From: Saccoglossus kowalevskii
Lineage: Eukaryota > Hemichordata > Enteropneusta > Harrimaniidae
Direction: 5' to 3'
DNA: 12,302 nucleotides
Assembly: GCF_000003605.2 (NCBI RefSeq)
Contig: NW_003136828.1
Span: 92,258-104,559 of the forward strand
Shown: piece after piece, positions 9,701 through 12,302 of the stretch
How positions within the stretch are numbered: position 1 is the first letter of the stretch
How the letters are laid out: the number at the start of each line of letters is the position of its first letter
Translations under genes and position numbers: made by a program
The notes under the pieces: generated by a model
Database searches by the model: none
What the model was told of the DNA's origin: nothing
Seen by the model: the letters and a program-made list of their open reading frames with translations, nothing else

Positions 9701-12248
9701 CCTGATACTTGGTAGGCAGTGTTGTCTTATCATCTACACACATGTCTGCAAATACATACATATACGTCATGATACCACTCTCTTTATCGAAAAATCCATT
9801 CCACCATGCATTGATGTTGAAGTCTTGCTGATAATCAATGTCGTTGTTGCCATGACCTTCGTGAACTGTTCCTGCTGTAGGTGGACTTGTGTCGATAGTT
9901 ATCTGAAAATACAAAATATATTGGAATTGTTTGATATAAACATTTCAATCTAGAACTTATTTAAACAACATCAAGACAATGGTGTTATCGATATCCTACT
10001 ACAAGTTTTAAACATAGTTTGTATTGATCGTTTGGATTGATCGTCATAAAAACGCATGACATATAATCTTCTGTCAACAACATGAAGCTGATCGGGTCAA
10101 GACATTCTATTCACATCCGAGTGTATTTTGAACGGCTCTACAAAATTCGTCATATACTACCTTGTCTCGGACTATCTGATTTTCAACTTGAACACATTAA
10201 CTACTTAGGTAGTCTGGTTGAATAAGTGAAATTGAGTATAACCAAAGTACGACTGTCAAAACAAATATTATATTTTGTAGAACCTCATGGATGTCTATGT
10301 GACTTATGTGGCCACACATTAGAACTTTTACAGAATGCCTGATTACTTATATTGTAATGCAATCATAGGATTTCCACATTTCAGGATGTGTTAGTCTCCT
10401 AATATTTCTTTGCGACATAGGTATGAGCTGAGACTGTTCATGTAACTAGATAGAACAGACCGTGCCACACAACGGGTGTACTAATAGTCTATGACACGAT
10501 AGCGTAATAGTCTGAACAAGTCTAGAGAGCTGTGCATGAATAATTTCTTATTTCAATAAATAAATGTAAATAAATATGTAACAATTGATACAGTTGCGGA
10601 GTTTAGTTTGAAAATTATAGTATATGTCAATGAGATTTTGTAATATTCGAATTCGAATTAACTTTGTTCTACAAGAAACAACTCTTGTAGGTGGATAGCA
10701 TTGTTTCATACGACACATGTACTATGCAATACAGTTAATTCACTGACCGACAGTATACCCACTGGAATGACAACGAGTTTATCTTTGTACCTGAAAGTGA
10801 TTCTTTGACACAAGAAACGCATTGTTTCTAACAGTAATAGTGATTATGTAATCATAGTCATGGGTACCAGCCGTATAATTAAAATCATTTTGATTCATTC
10901 TTATGGCATATTCTGTATCATAACACTCCCCCATTGGAACGCATATACAGGATGGAACTTCACACGTGTCATTCTGCAAAACAAAACAATATTATCATGC
11001 TCGTGTATCATGTATTAGTGCACCAATGGCAGATAAAGATGTATTTCTATTTATACAGGAATTTATGTCTCTTCATACCTGTTCCCGGACAGCTACTGTA
11101 CCACTATCAATTATCTCAGACATATCTGCCATATCGCTTAGTTCCCATTTAATATCAAAGAGTCCACTATGTTGATCATACGTTTGGAACGTCACACTGA
11201 ATAAAGAAAAAGACAAAGAGTAAATAAACGCCCACGAGCCGTCATAATCACCTATGTTAGATAAAGTAGTGAACGCACACATTCATATGAACAAATAATA
11301 AGCAAACAATGTTTACTTCATATCGTAGAGATCCACTGAGTCGTGTACTGCTAGTTGTTTTACTCCGTCTTTTGTTAGTCCTACATCAAATATATTAGGC
11401 GGAGAGGAATCTACATGAATTAATACTTCATCCACAGCAGTGTTGCCAATGATGTCATAAGATTGGATCCATACACGAATGGAATCTCCATCTACCCTTT
11501 CAATATCGAAATATTGTTCTTCGATCTGTCATGACAAACGACAATAATTCAACAAATTAAATTGATATTTGAGTTTGCATTTCATAAGTCAGTAAAATAA
11601 GGTGGTTCTCGCGTACTTACTGGAAAATTTTGGACATCCGACCACAGATCGGGAGGTTCAATAAGACTCTCCCCTCCTTGATGATCAAGTGCGTAAACTG
11701 TTTCAGTTTTGACAATGCCATTCACCCCAGGTATAGCTTCACGTGATCTGATCGTCGGCGGTTGTCCAGTCTTTTCTTCATAGGGTTCGGGAATGTCCGG
11801 AACGTGTGCTGCTATGGAACCCAAAAAACTGTTTACATCGTGATGAGTATTGCGGAAGTGATCATTCCATACAATATGAACCTGAAAAATAAAATGTAAG
11901 AGTTTCAATTTGAGTGGGACTATTGATAGTATGTCATGCTCTGACTAACGCGTTATTAACTTTGTAGTTCAGTGTAGAGATACGCTTATATCGTGTATAG
12001 AGTACCCACACTAAAAAAGAAAATGGTTAACCAATTGATATTGTACCTGTTTTCCATTGTGGGTTTATCCTGTAGATCAGTTTGCCATATGTCATTGTTA
12101 CTTGGATTTGTTATAGCGGACTCAACTACGATAGGTGATTCTTTATTGTGAATGGTAACGACATTTTCATTGTCAAATGTTATAAATCGTCGTGCATTGC
12201 AATAGCTTCCCGCCACGTCATCCACCGTTAAGAGGACACAGTATACTC
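603..12248 (-). CDS. Partial multi-exon gene for a large extracellular FN3-like repeat protein (23 exons seen)
   Basis: Twenty-three minus-strand segments with AG acceptors and GT donors join into about 1,447 codons; only the first junction fails in phase. The protein repeats a beta-sandwich module resembling fibronectin type III: a D-x-(S/T)-P-P linker, D-I-D-Y-Q, a core W, D-(K/P)-E-S-G, Y-E-W-A-I-G, G-x-x-Y-Y-x-(T/S)-V and S-D-G-x-x-(V/I)-D. About 11 N-x-S/T sequons and paired cysteines point to the secretory pathway. No signal peptide, membrane segment, start or stop codon lies in the window, so both ends are missing. Short introns are 87-181 bases and the longest is 1,786. A role in adhesion or matrix would be inference from architecture; no catalytic motif is visible. 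I do not recognise a named gene. Exon 7 carries a one-base frame break, so this copy may be defective or contain a sequence error. Confidence 0.85.
743..1146 (-). other. Intron 22-23 (404 bases)
   Basis: AT-rich, bounded by GT and AG. I see no coding, repeat or regulatory signal in it. Confidence 0.8.
1147..1314 (-). CDS. Exon 22: module end, linker and next core (DTSIP, FYDKESG)
   Basis: Two bases complete Ala, then I-D-F-V-G-L-S-V, S-S-A-V-I-I-D-T-S-I-P-I-K-T-N-V-T (linker with one P and the sequon NVT), T-T-S-I-S-A-A-W-N-M-L-F-Y-D-K-E-S and one base of Gly at gtgagt. The D-K-E-S-G turn is identical to exon 6. The acceptor is tttcattgacag. Confidence 0.91.
1473..1589 (-). CDS. Exon 21: module strand (LLQGQSYYATL)
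   Basis: Two bases complete Gly, then S-F-L-G-G-V-D-V-Q-D-F-V-D-V-G, and H-T-L-H-L-L-Q-G-Q-S-Y-Y-A-T-L-K plus one base at gtaggc. L-L-Q-G-Q-S-Y-Y-A-T-L is the module's standard G-x-x-Y-Y-x-T-V strand. The acceptor is cattttatag. Confidence 0.9.
1688..1796 (-). CDS. Exon 20: module core (NWMGF, DSGI, YEYALG)
   Basis: Phase 0 start after a strong poly-T acceptor (ttttttttttcag): T-S-T-S-H-M-Y-I-N-W-M-G-F-T-D-I-E-E-S-G, D-S-G-I-Q-R-Y-E-Y-A-L and the first base of Gly at gtattt. The intron after Y-A-L splits the same Gly as the exon 10/11 intron. At 109 bases it is the shortest exon. Confidence 0.9.
1907..2113 (-). CDS. Exon 19: module end and DWIPP linker
   Basis: Sixty-nine codons, phase 0 at both ends: Y-V-N-I-D-N-L-E-Y-G-R-R-Y-Y-I-C-M-Y-A-N-E-T-H, the final strand with sequon NET, then E-C-S-N-G-V-T-V-D-W-I-P-P-E-A-G-T-V, the linker, ending Q-Q-Y-Q before gtcagt. 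The acceptor is ttgctatttgtag. The plus-strand open frame across this stretch is a shadow. Confidence 0.92.
2207..2438 (-). CDS. Exon 18: divergent module core with CD-x-TC loop
   Basis: One base completes Asp, then D-I-Y-L-A-V-N-D-E-W-V-E-I-D-A-E-Y, K-L-S-A-V-W-P-T-L-T-H-Y-K-Y-L-W-K-V-I-A, and Y-L-C-D-S-L-E-V-L-T-C-G-S-T-K in phase 0 at gtaagt. The C-D-S-L-E-V-L-T-C pair lies where exons 5 and 11 have their cysteine loops. The E-S-G turn is missing, so this module is diverged. Confidence 0.88.
2439..2961 (-). other. Intron 17-18 (523 bases)
   Basis: AT-rich intron with a short tandem repeat at 2738-2760 and otherwise nothing recognisable. Confidence 0.8.
2738..2760. repeat. Short tandem repeat (ATTATTGC)
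   Basis: The 8-base unit ATTATTGC occurs nearly three times in a row within intron 17-18. A minor microsatellite. Confidence 0.7.
2962..3161 (-). CDS. Exon 17: final strand of a module and acidic linker
   Basis: Phase 0 start after ttgttgtatag: L-S-H-Q-V-F-L-P-S-K-L-V-F-S-E-C-I-Q-L-A-I-R-G-N-N-K-A-G-L-Y, where Q-L-A-I-R-G-N-N-K-A-G is the T-V-x-A-x-N-x-A-G strand. Then E-I-Y-D-C-E, T-P-N-T-V-I-D-A-V-G-D-R-D-D-E-G-D-V and two bases at gtaagc. The linker is acidic and lacks P-P. Confidence 0.88.
3162..3514 (-). other. Intron 16-17 (353 bases)
   Basis: Nothing recognisable apart from AT-rich sequence between the GT donor and AG acceptor. Confidence 0.8.
3515..3701 (-). CDS. Exon 16: module core (FSWMEF, YYEWTLSVDTG)
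   Basis: One base completes the Gln codon of exon 15, then N-T-A-E-L-R-F-S-W-M-E-F-I-N, S-S-E-Y-M-A-Y-Y-E-W-T-L-S-V-D-T-G, ending N-V-D-G-K in phase 0 at gtatgt. S-W-M-E-F parallels N-W-M-G-F of exon 20, and Y-Y-E-W is also found in exon 23. The acceptor is tttacaatctag. Confidence 0.91.
3790..4008 (-). CDS. Exon 15: module end with paired cysteines
   Basis: One base completes the Lys codon, then T-F-S-T-W-N-S-K-H-V-Y, N-N-H-V-Q-I-T-N-L-D-L-S-P-G-A-H-Y-R-T-A-I-A-F-C-H-P-E-G-C, and V-I-S-Y-P-P-I-S as the linker. L-D-L-S-P-G-A-H-Y-R is close to the classic fibronectin type III L-x-P-G-x-x-Y pattern. C-H-P-E-G-C lies in the loop after that strand. It ends in phase 2 at gtaagt. Confidence 0.9.
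4107..4311 (-). CDS. Exon 14: DIDYQ module start
   Basis: The acceptor was chosen by phase: tttag at 4312-4313 supplies two bases (AG) that complete G-AG from exon 13. The AG five bases upstream would leave the wrong phase. The exon reads H-N-I-R-K-Y-F-P-D-I-K, H-D-Y-Y-G-R-F-R-C-E-E-D-I-D-Y-Q-S-S-T-T-I-I-N-A-H-W-D-L and I-T-H-F-E-V-M-V-Q-R, ending T-Y plus two bases at gtaaat. D-I-D-Y-Q to W spacing matches exon 6. The sequon NES is present. Confidence 0.88.
4399..4534 (-). CDS. Exon 13: final strands of a module (IYFVTIRAS..SSDG)
   Basis: Phase 0 start after ttacag: I-Y-F-V-T-I-R-A-S-S-E-S-G-F, then D-V-S-S-D-G-I-L-I, the standard module end, followed by D-G-D-Y-I-E-G-V-Q-V-F-D-G-V-D-C-T-T-E and one base of the next codon at gtaaaa. 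Joined to exon 12, it gives L-M-L-N-Q followed directly by I-Y-F-V-T-I, as expected for one continuous module. Confidence 0.9.
4535..5199 (-). other. Intron 12-13 (665 bases)
   Basis: Contains the candidate relic or cassette exon at 5092-5151 and a very AT-rich stretch of A/T runs at about 4747-4785. No other signal seen. Confidence 0.75.
5092..5151 (-). other. Candidate alternative or decayed exon within intron 12-13
   Basis: After a good acceptor-like tract (tttgccctctag) an open stretch in phase 0 reads L-Y-H-G-G-V-L-I-V-T-T-V-T-H-K-N-D-G-I-T and meets a donor-like gtaata, also in phase 0. V-L-I-V-T-T-V-T-H-K-N-D-G can be aligned with I-Y-F-V-T-I-R-A-S-S-E-S-G at the start of exon 13. Exons 12 and 13 already join in phase without it, so it would be an optional cassette, a mutually exclusive partner, or a relic. 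Confidence 0.3.
5200..5397 (-). CDS. Exon 12: module core (DVDYQ, YELAIGTSPGD)
   Basis: Sixty-six codons, phase 0 at both ends: F-L-H-D-V-D-Y-Q-S-T-A-N-E-I-H-S-K-W-Y-G-F, then V-T-Y-E-L-A-I-G-T-S-P-G-D-T-D-I, F-N-L-E-L-M-L-N-Q and the donor gtaaat. The acceptor is tttccatttcag. It aligns well with exon 6 (D-I-D-Y-Q) and exon 23 (Y-E-W-A-I-G-S-T-P). Confidence 0.93.
5579..5853 (-). CDS. Exon 11: module with CD-x-PSC loop, final strand and linker
   Basis: Two bases complete the Gly codon, then D-T-P-Y-G-T-Q-L-L-D-F, a loop P-I-C-D-N-T-I-Q-P-S-C-V-A-I-P, D-L-H-G-D-H-I-Y-Y-I-S-I-K-V-K-N-I-G-G-L, and V-V-G-L-P-I-V-G-V-V-W-D-T-V-D-P. It ends N-T-S-V in phase 0 at gtaagt (the N-T-S is a sequon). 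The acceptor atattgttatag is AT-rich but usable. The linker lacks the usual P-P pair (D-T-V-D-P). Confidence 0.92.
5948..6113 (-). CDS. Exon 10: DVTPP linker and module start
   Basis: Starts in phase 0 with K-V-G-P-I-I-V-D-V-T-P-P-V-F-T-G-T-I, the canonical linker, then G-Y-L-I-A-R-W-N-E-N-D-F, an acidic stretch (V-E-T-E-D-E-E-P) in place of the E-S-G turn, and L-S-D-Y-S-V-A-V before one base of a Gly codon at gtaagg. The acceptor is taattcctacag. The phase-1 intron splitting the Gly after S-V-A-V recurs at the end of exon 20 (Y-A-L-G). Confidence 0.9.
6541..6586. repeat. Inverted repeat, 9-base arms
   Basis: CCATTATGC at 6541-6549 and GCATAATGG at 6578-6586 are perfect reverse complements with a 28-base spacer, inside the largest intron. 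It could be a small hairpin or a miniature-element remnant; no target-site duplication was recognised. Confidence 0.6.
7279..7537 (-). pseudogene. Possible relic of a module exon within intron 9-10
   Basis: An open stretch follows an acceptor-like aaattcag and reads (T)Y-Y-I-V-M-M-E-S, then T-Y-A-T-H-A-Y-L-N-F-A-A-H-S-L-Y-P-G-L-Y-Y-I-F-I-F-V-N-V-A and T-T-I-E. This echoes exon 9 (T-A-T-H-S-H-A-K-F-S-A-F, L-Q-Q-G-T-E-F-Y-V-L-I-R-A-I, T-T-T-E). It ends at a stop with no good in-phase donor, and its acceptor phase does not fit exon 9. It therefore looks like an old duplicated exon that decayed. A chance open frame remains possible. Confidence 0.35.
7900..8118 (-). CDS. Exon 9: module core (VSVSW, DPESGI, EFYVLIRAIN)
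   Basis: Seventy-three codons, phase 0 at both ends. V-S-V-S-W-Q-G-G-D-P-E-S-G-I-Y-D-Y-L-I-G-L matches the module core. It is followed by L-Q-Q-G-T-E-F-Y-V-L-I-R-A-I-N-G-A, the Y-Y-x-T-V-x-A-x-N strand, and T-T-T-E at the donor gtgagt. It joins exon 10 across the longest intron of the window (1,786 bases), giving T-T-T-E then K-V-G-P-I-I-V-D-V-T-P-P. Confidence 0.92.
8229..8349 (-). CDS. Exon 8: inter-module segment
   Basis: One base (A) completes the Arg codon left open by exon 7, then Q-A-R-L-I-D-N-A-S-L-W-P-L-G-E-G-D-I-P-H-I-G-C-N-A-S, ending L-I-N-E-H-K in phase 0 at gtatag. Two N-A-S sequons and one cysteine are present. That the phase fits only the shifted frame of exon 7 supports both this exon and the frame break. 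The acceptor is gtcttttcaatag. Confidence 0.82.
8350..9116 (-). other. Intron 7-8 (767 bases)
   Basis: Holds a weakly module-like open frame at 8813-8935 and two similar ATGCTAATSATG strings near 8687 and 8751. Nothing else was recognised. Exons 7 (shifted frame) and 8 join in phase across it. Confidence 0.7.
9117..9386 (-). CDS. Exon 7: module end plus next module, interrupted by a one-base frame break
   Basis: Phase 0 after a strong acceptor (tttttgtttacag). The first part reads V-N-I-T-S-T-R-A-S-W, then G-K-Y-Y-C-T-V-I-A-Y-N-H and V-C-S-D-G-I-V-I-D-E, the normal end of a module. That frame then reaches a stop (TAG) at about 9237-9239. Dropping one base of the A triplet at 9251-9253 (T on the plus strand) restores an open frame: P-I-I-E-E-I-R-I-T-N-L-R-L-H-G-G-L-I-K-D, and later V-E-C-R. 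That second frame ends on two bases at gtatgtg and joins exon 8 in phase. Both halves therefore look coding. Sequons are NIT, NGT and NDS. Confidence 0.75.
9251..9253 (-). other. Apparent one-base frameshift in exon 7
   Basis: On the minus strand the triplet AAA (end of GAA, start of ACC) is where the upstream frame (S-D-G-I-V-I-D-E) must shift by one base to enter the downstream coding frame (P-I-I-E-E-I-R-I-T). A short homopolymer is a typical site for an indel, whether a sequencing error or a real mutation. A 23-base GT...AG micro-intron just here was tested and does not restore the phase. Confidence 0.6.
9387..9701 (-). other. Intron 6-7 (315 bases)
   Basis: A plus-strand open frame at 9373-9558 overlaps it but shows no motif or splice logic and is not called. 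Nothing else seen. Confidence 0.75.
9702..9902 (-). CDS. Exon 6: archetypal module start (DTSPP, DIDYQ, FFDKESGI)
   Basis: The cleanest module start in the window, 67 codons with phase 0 at both ends. In order: I-T-I-D-T-S-P-P-T-A-G-T-V linker, D-I-D-Y-Q, I-N-A-W-W-N-G-F-F-D-K-E-S-G-I and a Y-M-Y-V strand, then D-M-C-V-D-D-K-T-T-L-P-T-K-Y-Q. The acceptor is tgtattttcag and the donor gttagt. Its 5' intron is 888 bases long. The match of its motifs to exons 9, 12, 14 and 22 is the main evidence for a repeated module. Confidence 0.93.
9903..10790 (-). other. Intron 5-6 (888 bases)
   Basis: AT-rich, non-coding by inspection. It contains a perfect 14-base palindrome at 10645-10658. No exon relic was recognised. 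Confidence 0.75.
10645..10658. repeat. 14-base perfect palindrome
   Basis: ATTCGAATTCGAAT is its own reverse complement. It lies in intron 5-6 and its meaning is unknown; a chance event in AT-rich DNA is possible. Confidence 0.6.
10791..10973 (-). CDS. Exon 5: cysteine-rich loop and final strands of a module
   Basis: Sixty-one codons, phase 0 at both ends. It begins N-D-T-C-E-V-P-S-C-I-C-V-P-M-G-E-C, four cysteines within 16 residues, followed by Y-D-Y-I-I-T-I-T-V-R-N-N, the penultimate strand of the module (compare Y-Y-I-S-I-K-V-K-N in exon 11). Two N-glycosylation sequons (NDT, NYT) are present. The cysteine loop sits at the same place as the C-D-x(5-6)-(S/T)-C loops of exons 11 and 18. 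It ends H-F-Q, directly ahead of the D-T-S-P-P linker in exon 6. Confidence 0.9.
11079..11196 (-). CDS. Exon 4: module core strand
   Basis: One base completes the Asn codon begun in exon 3, then V-T-F-Q-T-Y-D-Q-H-S-G-L-F-D-I-K-W-E-L-S-D. H-S-G-L stands where E-S-G-I occurs in other modules, followed by an aromatic/W strand equivalent to Y-E-W. It ends in phase 0 at V-R-E-Q before gtatgaag. The acceptor is strong (ctttttctttattcag). Confidence 0.86.
11317..11525 (-). CDS. Exon 3: module end with D-S-S-P-P linker
   Basis: Reads from I-E-E-Q-Y-F-D through R-V-W-I-Q-S-Y-D-I-I-G-N-T to V-L-I-H-V-D-S-S-P-P, the linker that starts the next module, then ends in S-V-D-L-Y-D-M plus two bases. Phase 0 in and phase 2 out, joined cleanly to exon 4. 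The D-x-x-G-N pattern before V-D-S-S-P-P is the usual last strand of such modules. The donor is gtaaac and the acceptor is atgacag with a short pyrimidine tract. Confidence 0.86.
11621..11881 (-). CDS. Exon 2: module core with long proline/acidic insert
   Basis: Eighty-seven codons, phase 0 at both ends, with a good acceptor (atttttcag) and donor (gtaagt). It starts V-H-I-V-W-N-D-H-F, the core W strand also seen as V-S-V-S-W at the start of exon 9. The middle (about residues 30-60) is rich in P, E and T and does not follow the usual module spacing, so this module seems to hold an insertion. The end reads E-P-P-D-L-W-S-D-V-Q-N-F-P. There are no cysteines. Confidence 0.88.
12047..12248 (-). CDS. 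Exon 1 (first in window): end of one module and linker
   Basis: The exon opens after a rather weak acceptor (tatatatctag) with two bases completing a glycine codon, then reads V-Y-C-V-L-L-T-V-D-D-V-A-G. This matches the Y-Y-x-T-V strand of other modules. It then runs through P-I-V-V-E-S and N-N-D-I-W-Q-T-D-L-Q-D, the equivalent of the D-I-D-Y-Q motif. The best donor (ACAG then gtacaat) leaves two bases of an unfinished codon, but exon 2 begins in phase 0. A second donor at 12009 (AGT then gtgggt) would extend the exon to 12010 by 13 in-frame codons and restore phase, at the cost of an unusual hydrophobic insert. The 5' boundary is reasonable; the 3' boundary is uncertain. Confidence 0.75.
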
Positions 12249-12302
12249 CTAGATATATACATATAAAGTTTATTTATACCAATCTGAGCAAACCATTTCA
12301 AC

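Noticed and set aside
10934-11175. Two overlapping plus-strand open frames
   Set aside because: They run antisense to exons 4 and 5 and across their intron; no motif supports them.
1-12302. Bacterial operon, phage, CRISPR or mobile-element content
   Set aside because: No gene-dense layout, ribosome binding sites or direct-repeat arrays; coding segments are short, split by GT-AG introns and all on one strand.

Overview
The window is eukaryotic (metazoan) genomic DNA. I read it as the interior of one large, intron-rich gene on the minus strand. No bacterial-style gene, RNA gene, CRISPR array or intact mobile element could be supported. The DNA is AT-rich. I found 23 short open segments of 109-275 bases. 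Each is bounded by an AG acceptor and a GT donor on the minus strand, and their reading phases chain together at 21 of the 22 junctions. They run from 12248 (5' side) to 603 (3' side) and total about 4.34 kb, roughly 1,447 codons. The window contains neither the start codon nor the stop codon, so the gene extends beyond both edges.

The product is a secreted or cell-surface protein made of repeated beta-sandwich modules of fibronectin type III-like pattern. A typical module has a D-x-(S/T)-P-P linker, then D-I-D-Y-Q, a conserved W, a D-(K/P)-E-S-G-I turn, Y-E-W-A-I-G, a G-x-x-Y-Y-x-(T/S)-V strand with A/R-x-N, and S-D-G-I/V-x-V/I-D leading into the next linker. About 11 N-glycosylation sequons and several paired cysteines suggest an extracellular location. 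I do not recognise the gene by name. Proteins with this repeat style are common as uncharacterised products in marine invertebrates such as amphioxus, hemichordates and molluscs; that placement is from memory and is inference.

Layout, 5' to 3' of the gene (right to left): exons 1-5 (12248-10791), an 888-base intron, exons 6-7 (9902-9117), a 767-base intron, exons 8-9 (8349-7900), a 1,786-base intron, exons 10-12 (6113-5200), a 665-base intron, exons 13-16 (4534-3515), exons 17-18 (3161-2207) and exons 19-23 (2113-603). The last 602 bases hold no convincing exon. They do contain a CpG-dense, GC-rich block and several short inverted repeats.

Points worth following up: a one-base frame break inside exon 7 near 9251; a phase mismatch at the exon 1/exon 2 junction; intronic open segments that resemble pieces of the same modules (7279-7537, 5092-5151, weakly 8813-8935), possibly decayed or alternative exons; intron positions that recur between modules; and a recurring cysteine pair inserted in several modules. 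The two frame problems could be sequence errors, a defective allele, or an undetected splice feature. The sequence alone does not decide.
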